A stretch of DNA of 64,000 nt from Fratercula arctica (taxonomy: Eukaryota > Chordata > Aves > Charadriiformes > Alcidae). Positions 1 to 11,580 of the stretch are shown in pieces (within the stretch, counting starts at the first letter, position 1; the number at the start of each line of letters is the position of its first letter). Location: assembly GCA_947846985.1 (NCBI GenBank), contig CANTUZ010000011.1, positions 26,165,089 through 26,229,088 on the forward strand. Direction: 5' to 3'. The notes under the pieces were generated by a model. That model was not told where the DNA came from. It saw only the letters and a program-made list of their open reading frames with translations, and ran no database searches. Both the position numbers and the translations under genes were made by a program.

Positions 1-842
1 CATATACCTCCAGACCGCGATAATGGCTGTGTGAGTCTTGCCTCACATTTGAGTGTTCAAACATAAGCACTTCTTTTGCTAATTTAATAACTGAAACACA
101 GTGGGTAGTCTCTCTCAGATTTTTTTACCTTTAAGAGACAAGGCATCTCTCTTGCAAATAATCTTTTATAAAGGATGAGCCTGAAATTAAGAGCTTAAGA
201 AACTTTTAGGAACCTAATTACCATCCACAGACAAGGTGTATCATCTGGATTATAAAGCTGATCATGCTAGTGCCACAAGAAGAAAATATGAATTATCTGA
301 GAGAACTATAGTTTTTAATGGTACTTTTTATCACCTGGAAGGGTCATTAAAGAAGCCTTACAAAAGTCATAAAAACTGTAAAAACCATTCCAGGAGACTT
401 TACTTTTTAAAATTGAAAAAGGGAGCAAGACATGGAGAAAAGTCTAGTGAAGCTTTCTCTTTGTCTGAGCTTGCTGTCTGCAGGTGAATGTTTTACTGGG
501 TTCATTTCACTTTTAATTCTTAATCTATATTCAAGTCTAAGTGTAATAGCAAGGGGAAAAGAGGGGAGTAATGGAAGATATATCTTCTGACAAAACACCA
601 CTAAGTGTGGTGTTTCCCCCCACCCCCCAACCTGGAGTGAGAATTTGTCCATAAACTAAAGGAGCTTCTAAACCTTTCTATTAAAGTTGATGCCAGACTT
701 CTCTTGCCAGGAAATATAATTATACTAAGAAGGTATTGTAATAATATACACGTACATTAGAGAAATAGCAGAGAAAGCAAAAAGAACAGAGGAACTTTGC
801 CTCCTCCAGAAAAAAGAATGAACCTAAATTAAGGAACTACTT
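1..842. other. non-coding stretch, left edge
   Basis: This AT-rich sequence has frequent stops in all frames. The only open frames are about 80 codons long and show no family resemblance or splice context. It holds one perfect short inverted repeat, listed separately, and a C-rich run near 616-630. I see nothing else in it. Confidence 0.6.
593..615. repeat. perfect 9-bp inverted repeat, 5-nt loop
   Basis: The left arm AAACACCAC (593-601) is the exact reverse complement of the right arm GTGGTGTTT (607-615), with loop TAAGT. A short C-rich tract follows. It could be a chance hairpin or the end of a decayed miniature transposon. No matching partner end was seen. Confidence 0.5.
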
Positions 843-882
843 AAAAAAAAAAAAAAAAAAAAAAAAAAATGGGGGGGGGGGG
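843..882. repeat. poly(A)27 followed by poly(G)12
   Basis: An uninterrupted run of 27 A is followed by one T and then 12 G. The A run could be the tail of an old retroposed sequence, but no recognisable body precedes it. Such tracts are error-prone in sequencing, so the lengths are approximate. Confidence 0.9.
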
Positions 883-3800
883 CAGTTGGTTGACTCTCGG
901 AATCAGGGTGTTCCCTAGAGAGGGATTTCTTGCAGCAGGAAGGTTAGAACACCAGATGCAGAAGGCAAGTGAGTCACAGCAGGAGACACAAACATTACTT
1001 CAGAAGGGATTTGATCATGGTGACTGCAGCGTGAAATGCTGAGTGCCTGCAACTCCTGGTAATTTCAGTGGCAGCTGAAGGTACTTGGTGAGGCTTTCCA
1101 AAAATGCTAAGCATCATTCAAGGAGAGCAGTATGCTTTCAATAGGCTTTGGATTAGACTGAAAGCGTTAGGTGAGATGCTAAGAGTCTTTACTTTGAAAA
1201 GGTAATATATGGAGTTGAGTGGTTTTAATGTGTAATGCTTGGTGGTATGTGCATGTTTGAACACCTTGACACCCTAAAAGTTAACACTACTTGCTCTTCT
1301 CAAGTGTAGAAAATAGAATGTTCTTGATTGAGTATCATCTTTCTGTTATTGAGACTGTTAGAAATGCATGATGTAGGTTTTGTAATGAAATTATGCCCAA
1401 TGATACCCTCAGAGGTTTGAGTACAGTAAGGTAGAAATATTATACAGAATGAAATTATTCTATAAAGTCATCCAGGAGTTGCTTCTTTTCTAAACATTCT
1501 GCTGTAATATGCAACAGTTTTTGTAGATGAGAATTCAGTTAGCCAGGGTTTTTCTAAATTTATCAACGCTTGAAGTCAACCCAAATCTAAGTTCTCGGAC
1601 TTCATGCATTTTTAGTTAGCTCTACTATATGGTTAACAATAGTGAGAATTGGGGATGGTGTTGGAACTTTGTATTTTTAACTATAATGTTAATGATTTTG
1701 TGCAAATACCTGATAATTTTACAAAATTATCTAGCAAAAGACAAGCATGTAGATATTCTAATTCAGAAAGCCAAGAAAGACTGGTTCTACCATTTATGTT
1801 GATTCGTCAAGGGGAATTATCAACTTGAATCTCAATCCACTGAAAAACTCTAGGTGTTTTCAGATATTAACAAAACTTTCTGAGAAATAGGGCACTGTTT
1901 ATGTGTTAAAGGAATTTTCACATCGTTCTTGCTTTTATTAATATTTTTACCTGCTGATCATCAAAATATGACACTTCAGGAAAGATTATCCTGCTGAAAC
2001 CTTCAACCTGTTCTATGAACAACAATGATCATGCTGTTTTCTAGTATTCTTCATTTCTCACATTTCTGCTTCTGTTCCCAGAACAAAAAGAGAATTGCAA
2101 GTTGATTTGTAAAGGGTTGGTTTTTCTGTCCATGAGCAACCTTGTTTTAATTGACTGCAGTGGGATTCCTCTTAGTACCAGAGAAGGCTTTGTGTGAGCA
2201 AAGGAAACAATTCAAGAAGGGAGAAAGTTATTCTTTGTATATTTGACTGTGTTGCAGTATTTTCCTCTGTCAACAGTTGCTAAAAAATACTTTAGAAAGA
2301 AATATTTTAAATGAGTATCCATTGGTACTGCTTTAGCGTGTTAACTCTAGTGGAGGTAAATATAAAGATGCTTGGTGGAGTAGGGATTGGGCCTTTCCCT
2401 TGCTGTATGAGCTTCCAGAAGATAATGTCCAGAATTAAAATTTGTGAGAAATAAAAAGATAGAGTACTTCAATTCTAATTTACACCAATATTTGAATGAT
2501 ACCCATGGTATGCTAGGTGGTGTATTTACATTTTTATTTATAGTGATACAGAGAGATCCCACAGGATTTTCTAGATATTCTTGAACATTGATTCTCTATA
2601 ACTAATATTAGCGGTTCATAGATGGTACCAAATTTACATTATACCTATTTTTTGGATATTGCTTTTACTACCCAGAGAGTCTTCCTTTCTCTCCATGTTC
2701 AGAATTCCAGCATGGCTGAAGCAAAGCTAGCTGGCAGTAAATGGTACCAAAAGTTTGTTCTTTCCATAAAGAAATGGCAAAGGACCATGAATTTCAAAGG
2801 AAGCTTCCCTACTTCTCACTCTGGGGATATATAGAAAGGTATTTGAAGCTATAGCTCAAGACAATGAGTAGCGTGATCTCACTCTACAAGCAATCCCCCC
2901 TGTCAGGATGCAGACTTAGATGTGTTTTCATTGTGGGGTCTCAAATATGCAAAATTATGATGAAGAAACTGAAATGCATTTACTGGCACGTAAAACTGTC
3001 TTAGCTGTCTAAGCTTGCTATAGTGAAATGGTTGCCATTGTTTTATATGCCTATATGCGTACACCTATAGGATATCCAGATTTGAGTTTTTGAAAACAAT
3101 AGTCGAAGTAGGCAAGTAGACAGCAAGCTCCAGTCCAGAGTATAGATTAAGCATACGTTAAAAGTTGAAGATATTAAGGGTAGGTCAGGAGGTAAATCTT
3201 ACTTATGGTCTACAAGATACTAATTAACTCAGTATTCATAGGCCCCTAAAAACAGGTACCTAATACTTTATGGGTCCAAGTATATCTTCTTGTTGAAGTA
3301 TTTAGAAGGAGTTTCCAAAACTTGGCCTGTGGGCCCAGTTGTGATTAACAGCACTCTTGTATATTGCTAAGAAAGGAATCATTCTCATTCTGCTGTTGAA
3401 GATAAAAGGTATTATGTTGCAGATGAATTGTATCTAACCTAGTCAGTGTAGTCCTCAGTGAACAAAACTGAATAAATTTATTGTGAACCTGAAGCTGTCG
3501 GGCAGGTGGGTGGTGTTTAAAGTAATGAGTGGCTTCCTGTTCTGCACTGTGTGTTTACACGATGTACTTACTCTGTGCCTTAAGAACGCATTTCCCTCAT
3601 GAAAAACGTCCTAAATGTAAGGGTCTACATCATCATCACGGGCCTTGAGATCCCTTAGTTTCTCCTTCTGATTAAATAGAAGGAAAAAAGCATTGCAAAT
3701 TGGTGTCCTAAGTATAGATAAGTCTTAGGTGGTTTATACAATTTAAATATTTGCATCTCATTGACAGCATGTTTTATCAGACTTATCCAAGCTGGTTTTG

Positions 3801-4656
3801 AGGATGGTTCTCAGTGTTCAAGAGAAGTATTATGTTTCTACACAATTAACCTTATCGACTTAAATATCTGAATGAGTTTTGAGATGTTTTGGTTGTGGAT
3901 GTAGAATGCTTTCTTTGCATATTTAATAAGAATCTGCAGATCTATATCAAGGGCCTATATTCAGATACTTTCATTTCTTAGGGAACATGTGAAAAAAAAG
4001 ATAGTGGCTTTGTCACTTGACCAGATGCATTGTACTCATGTGAAGTCTGTTTTCCCCAACTATGAGGTTGCTGAGGTGGTTATATTTAGCTGATGGTAGA
4101 CTGTTCTTAAGGGTTTTTTCTTCCCACTCTGTTTGTTGTGTAGGCTCTTGGTACAAGATTGAACACGACTGTTTTATAGTGGTTTAACAAGGTACCGCTT
4201 GCCAGCTGAGCTTCGATCACTGATTTTGCAAGTGCTGTTAGCTCTACCTCACTAAGCAATAAAATGTATTCACCTAAGCCACTATGGTAATGCCAAAATG
4301 AATGTATTTCACCCCACAGTTGCAATGGGCAAGTACTGGCCATGTGATTAGTGAAGGCAGCTCAGCAGGCAGAGAATTGTGGTGAATCCTTTTCCTTTGC
4401 CTTGACTTTGATAGACTGTAGTTGCTTGATTTATGGGGAAAAAGTGTTTTCTCTTTGGAAATTAGCATTTTTTCTTTTCACTCTGAAACCAGAGTGATGA
4501 GAAATCCAGATGCAGTTGCTATAAGAATGTAGGCAGCTGGCATCTGGGCTCTGACACCAACAACTCTGTTCCATATGGCCCAGTTTTAACACCAGAGAAT
4601 TTTAACAAGTGAAAAGGACAAACAATCCATCAAGCCTAAGTACTGTTCATTTCTGA
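883..4656. other. non-coding stretch
   Basis: No open frame in this block exceeds about 80 codons. I find no RNA gene and no recognisable transposon. The sequence is uniformly AT-rich, with no CpG-rich patch that would suggest a promoter. I see nothing specific in it. Confidence 0.6.
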
Positions 4657-4675
4657 TTTTTTTTTTTTTTTTTTT
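4657..4675. repeat. poly(T)19
   Basis: This is an uninterrupted run of 19 T. A shorter T run lies at 4986-4998. No element body can be recognised beside either one. Confidence 0.9.
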
Positions 4676-7120
4676 AAGGAAAGCAATTTGTACTGCATTA
4701 AGACACACTGTTTGCAGTGACTTTAGGAGCATTTATTCTAGCCTGAACTAGAGAAGAAACACAGGTATGATTTCCTTTGCAAAACATCCAAAATTTTGCT
4801 GGAATAACATGTTTGGATGTGTCTTGAAGACTTCACTATCTTATGATAGCATACAAAAATTAACACCACAGTTGAATAAGTGCTGGAGGCTCACGGGGGC
4901 TATTGAAGCTTCAACCCAGCAGCTGAGATACTAGCAGAGGTCAAACCATGGTAAGCGGCTTGCTGCTAGCACTGCCCACGCTAGATTTTTTTTTTTTTCA
5001 TACCTCTCTGAAGCAGACACAATGTACTTCAGCGTAACCATCCTTAGTCTGGATATTCCTTATTACTTTAAATGCTTATGGTAGTAAATACTTCCATTAA
5101 TGAGCCTTGCTGCACTCCTCTGCAGATTCAACTACTCTGAATCAGTGCTATGAGAAACAAACCATGCTTACTACCAAATCTGAGAAAGGTATGAGCAACC
5201 TTGGGGGGTGATGGTGGTGTTAGACATTTTATCCTGGGAGTGGAAATCTGAATGGGGTGGTGATATGGTGTAACTTCGTTATCTCTGTTTCAGTGGGTGA
5301 TTGCCAATCAGCTGAAAAAAAAATCCTCCTCATCAGAGTTCAACAGGTACTTCTTCCTTTGCATCCCCAATTTTCTGCTTATATGAGTTGGTACATGAAC
5401 GCGAGTGATACAAAAAAAGTTAATTTTCCCAGTTTCAATGTCTTCCTCTTCCAGTGTTAGTCTCTTATTATTTTACAGCTATGACATTGGCCTTTCAAAG
5501 CTCTTTCAGGTCAAAACCTGCTATTCTTAGAGCAGTGTTATAGCTGAGCACTTCATAGGTGGTAAGTCAATCAAATTGCAGGTAGTCTGAGGCAAATAAT
5601 GTGTCTGCATAGGCAATAGTTGCATTACTCCTCTCTGTAAGAAAATATTTGGAGAGTGAATTTTGGAAGCAATGTAGTGAGGCCTCTGGCTTCCTGAGTA
5701 CCTGGTGACCAGGGAGTAGTTGTTTTTAAACATCAAACACTCTAATGAAAATTGCATTTTCTTTTTATTGCTTAATCTGGAAAAAAAAAAAATCTGGGAA
5801 AGTAAAGTAATGCATTTGAAATAGCAAATCTGTCCAGAGGCTATGTGGTCCATATCCCATCTTGCAAGGGTAAGGTGATTTTGAACAAGAGTGTGGTTAT
5901 AACAGTTTTAGGCAGTTGATGCCTAGCGCAATTCCAGCAGCTGTACTTAGGATAAAATAGTTCATACTGTAGGTAGGCCACTTCCTTCCATCCTGTATTT
6001 GAGGGAACTATATAGATGGGGAAGCGGAAGGATGTGGAAATGTGTATGACCATGCAGTTTGTACCTACAAGCTACCATGAGAGTTTCACTACAGTGAAAT
6101 AGAAATGGCTTGTAATCATTTAAGTGGTACAAGCTTTAGGCTGGAGATTCATGTGACTGCAAATAGATCCCTACAGCGACATCCACAAAGAACTGTGTTC
6201 TCAGATACCCGTTCTCATTGAACAAGGTGAGACACCTTCCTATGCCACGGAGGCAATTTGGGATTCTTTCCATGTACCTTTGGGTACAAGCTTCCGAGAA
6301 ACTTGGAAATGGAAAGATGAGACATGGGTAGTGCATAAGCTGCTTAAATACACACCGGCACCAGTTCAAATCAGGACTTAACACATGGTATTGTCAGGAG
6401 AAGGACTACCGCAGGGTGTGTGTGTGAGCAGTGTATGGAGGAAAGATGAGGGGAGGGTGTACCAGGCTTGAAACAATTGGGCTCTGGTCTGTGTTGTGGA
6501 GTCAAAGACCTCCTTTGAAAGTACAAAGCCAAAGTGTTTAAAGGGGAGAAAGATGGGGTAGCTAGCTGCAGTATCTACTACCAAAAGCAGTTCTACATTT
6601 TGGGAACCTGCAAAAACAACAAAAAATCATTTGTAAATGTGTACATAGAGATAAAAGCTGGTGAGTTAAAAATAACATGCTGGTTTTGTTTCACTTGAAG
6701 TATATGGAGTATAAAGCTCTATAAGTACAGGGCTTGGAATGAAGTAACAGCATGAATAGGAAAAAACCACCATGAAAACTGGTGTATGGCTTGAGTAATA
6801 TTAAATTTTGTATCTCTACAGCATTCTAATAGGAGGTGCTCTGAGGATTAAACTAAGCCTCTCTGATGGAGACAATCCACCTTGCTCTGTCCCTGAAGTT
6901 TTTAAGTTTCTAATATGAGCTGTTGGAATTTTATCTCCAGCCTTCCTTCAAGAGCTAATGTGTAACAAATAGATCACACAGAGCAGAAATGTAGAAGTAA
7001 ATCTAGATATTTTTTTCTATTCCATTACAATAAAAATAGCAGGTATGAAGTGAAACATCCATTAAAGCTACTGAGAGACTACAATTTGCTGCAAGTAAAA
7101 CATGACAAGTAACTTTCTCT
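4676..7120. other. non-coding stretch
   Basis: The open frames here (longest 108 codons, minus strand, 5527-5853) lack splice or family support and are expected in sequence of this composition. I recognise no repeat family. Confidence 0.55.
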
Positions 7121-7166
7121 CCCCTGCCCCAAAACAAACCCAAAACAAAAACCCCAAACCTAAACC
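7121..7166. repeat. A/C-rich low-complexity tract
   Basis: This run consists almost only of A and C, built from CCCC, AAAAC and AAACC units. A similar A/C-rich tract lies at 31785-31850. It is low-complexity sequence with no coding potential. Confidence 0.75.
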
Positions 7167-7549
7167 TGTGAAAATCTTTCACTTTTTGAACCTTTCTTAA
7201 GCCACAAAACCCAAATTCATTCTATAATGTTATTGCATTTTAAAAATCATGTCATTATTTCTATATGTGAACTGCCATTGCTTGAGTGATCGCTCTTCTA
7301 ATTCATTTTCAAAAGAAACAGCCATTCTTTTAGGCATTTCCTGTATCCCTGTAGATCTCTACGGGTATGTTAAGTTAACTAATAATGAGACATAGTTTAT
7401 GATGCAAGTATCTACTAAGTTGACATATGGAAAAAAAATAGTTTGAAGTTCTTAAATTAACCAGCCTCTCTTCAACGTCAATACCACAAAGAAAGCATTA
7501 TTCTACAAGAGAATATATTTTTTTTATAATTTACAATAACTGAGTAATG

Positions 7550-7790
7550 ATGTGGTAAGGATGCAATTAGATCTAATTTGCTTATGTAAGTGAGCTGAAT
7601 AAAAAAGATCAATATTCAATCTACACCTAGTGTGAAAAACAATTAGTTTAATTGACAAAAAACCTTCTGCTTCAGCTAATTACATAAAAATGACCTAATA
7701 CTCATGCAAATTAGGATTATTAATAGTACATGAGTATTTTAATTACATAAATCATCTTTACCTGTTAACTGGTATTCTTTCTGTTAACTT
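7550..7790. promoter_or_regulatory. candidate conserved enhancer, homeodomain/POU motif cluster
   Basis: The block holds two exact copies of the 12-mer TAATTACATAAA (7677-7688 and 7740-7751), 63 bp apart. Each contains the homeodomain core TAATTA. A perfect octamer ATGCAAAT, the POU/Oct motif, sits between them at 7704-7711. TAATTG occurs at 7649-7654, with further AATTAG and GATTA-like sites. Clusters like this are typical of vertebrate conserved non-coding enhancers of developmental genes. The motifs are seen directly; enhancer function and conservation are inferred. AT-rich DNA also yields such motifs by chance, so confidence is modest. Confidence 0.35.
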
Positions 7791-9678
7791 AGGGATTTAA
7801 TTTTCAGGAAAACTTCATTTATCCTTGTTTTCACAAAGCATTATATTGCTTTTAAATTACAAACTAAGCCATTTCTCTCAGGGTCTCAATGTAGACTGAG
7901 ATCCTGTGGAAACAATGAAACATCAAAACTCATTGTTCTGACCGTCCAACTGATTATTCAGTAGACAAAGAGGACAAGCAAATGTGATGTCCTACTGATG
8001 CTTGGCGTGGATGATATGGATACAGACACTGAAGCTAGATGCTACACAGACAATTTTTCACTATTGCCAGAGCAGACAGTGATGGGAAGGGGGCCAGGAC
8101 TCCCTTACAGATAATTCACAGATCACAAATTAGGTTTCTGTTCTGAATCATCTTTGAAGGAAACTCTTGCTCCCTCTTCAGTCAATGGAGAGGAGACATC
8201 TTAATTTATGATTTTTATCTATAATTATGCTGTGCTCTACTCCCCGTAGCATGGTTGAATGTAGAGACTGCAGCTTTAAATTATTTTCTAATTTAAAGAT
8301 AACTGCCACGTATTACCTGGCTGCATTGTGTCTTGATGATACGTAGGTACAATCTTGCATCAGTGACAGGAGGGTAAGTATCAAGGCAATGTCTCCTTTA
8401 GACTTTTTGGCCTATCAAGTCAGCAGGGAACAAGCTGCCCAGCCCTGCTCAGCTCTTCCTTTACACTAGAGGCAGTTTATGAATATAGAAACAGAACTCT
8501 TCATCCAGAAATGCCGCTTCAAGAGCGGCATCCAGGCTGCACACTGGGCTGCTGAAACTCTTCCACATCCTTTTGAAAAAGAGGTGATGCCAGAGACCTG
8601 GCTGAGCTGTTGTGGCAGAGGTTGCCTCACCAAGTCCTCCACCTATCTCATCTGCTTGCTGGCTTTCTAGTGAAAGAAAGAGTCCTCATGTCTTCTGGCA
8701 ATACAGAGTAGTGCTGTGGAGTTCCCAGTGATTATCTTGTGGAGGAAGCTGGGTATTGGAGCCCCTGTCATCAGCTAAGAAACTAATCAATTGGTCATAG
8801 CAAACATCCAGCGTCATTAGTGAAGGTTATGGACAAGCCTGAGATGTAGCGTATGACTGACTTGTTCCAACCATTTTCCATCCTCAGTCTTCACTTCATG
8901 TGGACGAGAGGCAACCAGAGACCATCACGCTAAAGGCGGAGTAAAGCGAAGACAGTTGGGCTTTGGGTAACGCTGCTTTTGCTATTAGGTAAAGGCTGTT
9001 GTTATTCACACTGTTCTCCCTTGTGTTTTTAGTGCTTACGGCACAGTTTAGATTAGTAAGCACTGCAATTCTGAGGGGCAGGATAAGTGATGATTTAACC
9101 TTTTATAGGAGCCATTCATCAGTCCAGCGAGAATTGGAAAAATTAGTGCTGCTCTAAGCCCTTCACAATCCCTACTAAATGTCACTGTTGTGAGCAATGG
9201 ATGCTGTAAAAGGTGTGAACTTTGGGGGAAGTGGGGAGAGAGGATTGATCAAATCTCCGTATAGAAATGGTGCTCGATGACCCTTGAAGTTGAGAATTTC
9301 CTTAGGGTATAAATGGGTTTGGATTTGGTCCCAGTCTCTGACTCTCACCTTACCTCCCTGTTTCATGGGCACATTCTGTACATTTCAGTAAATGATGCAA
9401 ATATAGGATAATGCAATCTTTTTGGTCATTAGACAGACATACGTGTGTTTCCAGGAAGTGCTCAGATCTTGACTCTTATAGATACAGGAGAGCATTTAAC
9501 CTTAAACTTTGTTACTTTTTTACACCCCCTTCTCCCCTCAGTTTGTAAGTACATGCAATCTATTCTTTGAATAGGAGACTTCATAAAACCCGTTTAACCC
9601 TTCCCAAACTACCTTCATTGGGCCACATAGAGTTCAGGACTCAAAACTCTTCCAATCTTGCAATCCAAGAGTGTACTC
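7791..9678. other. non-coding stretch
   Basis: No credible coding region is present. The longest frames here are 63-65 codons. One perfect hairpin at 8511-8531 is listed separately. I see no repeat family. Confidence 0.55.
8511..8531. repeat. perfect 8-bp inverted repeat with GC-rich stem
   Basis: ATGCCGCT (8511-8518) pairs exactly with AGCGGCAT (8524-8531) around the loop TCAAG. The stem is GC-rich within AT-rich surroundings, so the hairpin would be stable in single-stranded form. No function can be assigned. Confidence 0.5.
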
Positions 9679-9752
9679 TTTTTTTTTTTTTAACAGGTCT
9701 GAATGCAATTTAATAGATTCTTTTTTTTTTTTTTTTTTTTTTTCTTTTTTTT
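9679..9752. repeat. paired poly(T) tracts
   Basis: T13 (9679-9691) is followed, after a 29-bp spacer, by T23 (9721-9743), one C and T8 (9745-9752). On the minus strand these are A-rich tails or simple slippage tracts. No adjacent retroposon body is recognisable. Confidence 0.85.
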
Positions 9753-11500
9753 ACCCTGCAGAGAACAAAATCCTCTGCAGAACAGTTGGTATTTTCTAGC
9801 TCTCAGCACTGTGTGGTAATGTAAATGTCAGATCAGCATAAGGTAATAATTATGAAATCATATTTTGCTGCTTAAAAGAATGAAAATGTTTCTAAAAGGT
9901 AAATAAAACTTGTCTTTTACATTGTAAGCTCTCTCAGCCAGTGACTCTATTTTAATGTGTTTGTGGGCAGTATTTACTGCTGTCTGAATGCAAATAGTAT
10001 TTATTATAATAATAAAAGCTATTTTCTAGTTCTCCTCTTCTAAAAGCTTATAGTGTTCACTACCTGAAGCATTTCAGCTATGTAGCAGGACAAAAAAAGA
10101 AACTGGATGCAATGTCTGGCTCATCTTCGTAAGAATATGCATGATTAATTAAGTCACTCTTGATTCCAGAAGATAGGCTAAGCCAGATAGTTAAGCATGC
10201 CTCTGTCTTGCAGTGGAGTGAGTGGTGGTTACAACCTTTTAGCCTTTTATTAAAGGCCAGCAGCAGTACTTACAGCATAATATCTCAGAAAAAAAAAGTA
10301 CAAAAATGGCAATTCTCTTTCAGTACAAGTTTGTCTTATTAAACCAAGAAACACAGGTAGAAATGTTAGGTGAAATTTAAGAGGTCACAGAAATTGGGCA
10401 AACTTGGTCTTTGAGTCCTAGTTCTTGTATTCTATCTGCTACAGAACGCTGCCCATCGCTCTCTCTGCCATAAGGAGGAGCTAACCTTTGAAATCAGAGC
10501 TAGCCCTGCAGAGTTAAGAAGAGTTTATGCTGAAGCAGAAACTAGCATCAGCATTCACTAACGTTTTTGTGATCACAGGTAGGTGGAAGGATCTTTACTT
10601 ATATTTCTGCTTCTCGTTCTTCCTCTTAGTCGTCTAAAAATGTTTTACTTAATACAATCCTGCTCTTCTGCATAATACATTGTTAGTATGCAGTGGAGAT
10701 TTTGAGCTTGTTTCCCACAAATTATACAAAGGTGTTAAGCATGAATCTTCACAATGCCCAAGTGTATTTTGCAACAGCTCTGGTGACGCTGTGAGCTATG
10801 TTATGTTTTTGTTCTGAAGGAGTGTTCCTCTAAGAGGCGGTAGAAAGTTATGTGCTGTCAAAAAGTCTTGATGTTTTTCTGGCCAGAAGTTTCACACTTG
10901 GAAAAACAGAGAAAGGTGTTTGCAGGGAATGCTGTGACTTTGGGCTAGGGTAGGGGTGTGCATGCATACCAAGAAGGACTAGCATGGTGGTAAAACCCTT
11001 GGGTTCTGTAGATTAGATGCCATAAGGATCATAGAGAGGTGTCTTATCAATTTTTACCTACTGCACCAAATGCTTGGCATATTAACTCCTGCTCAGCAAG
11101 CTGTGGTGCCATTTCAGGCATGCTATTTAATTCCTTCTCCTGTTTATGATAAATAATTTTCCTGTACCTGTCAGTCTCACAAATATTTACATAACTTGAA
11201 ATAAATTTGAGTGATTCACTTGTCAGTCTTATGTGGAGTTATGACCTAATGCTCTGCTATGCAGGGCTGTCTCTGGTGAGACCACATTTGTCTAATGAGT
11301 TTAAACAGAGCTGCTCAGCTTCTTTGCAGGCTCCAAACTCTGAAAACTCACAGCTTCTCTTTCCACTGGGATTGTAAAAGTCTTTGCTTCCACTTGATTT
11401 GGAACCATGCAGCGTTTTGTGAGTCAAAGCTAATGCTTTATGGGTTACTCATGCTAAACACCTGCTTGGTTGGTGGGGCAGAGGCATGTGTCATGCCTTT

Positions 11501-11521
11501 CCAATGTCATGGGGACATTGG
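11501..11521. repeat. perfect 8-bp inverted repeat
   Basis: CCAATGTC (11501-11508) and GACATTGG (11514-11521) are exact reverse complements around a 5-nt loop. A second perfect hairpin follows 41 bp downstream. The surrounding 80 bp also repeats ATGTC/GACAT words several times. Confidence 0.5.
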
Positions 11522-11562
11522 ATGGGGGATGTCCAGACAGGGGACGGGGATGTCATTGGGAG

Positions 11563-11580
11563 CATCATGTCAACATGATG
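11563..11580. repeat. perfect 8-bp inverted repeat, 2-nt loop
   Basis: CATCATGT (11563-11570) and ACATGATG (11573-11580) pair exactly around CA. It lies close to the hairpin at 11501-11521, giving two potential cruciforms within 80 bp. Confidence 0.5.
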
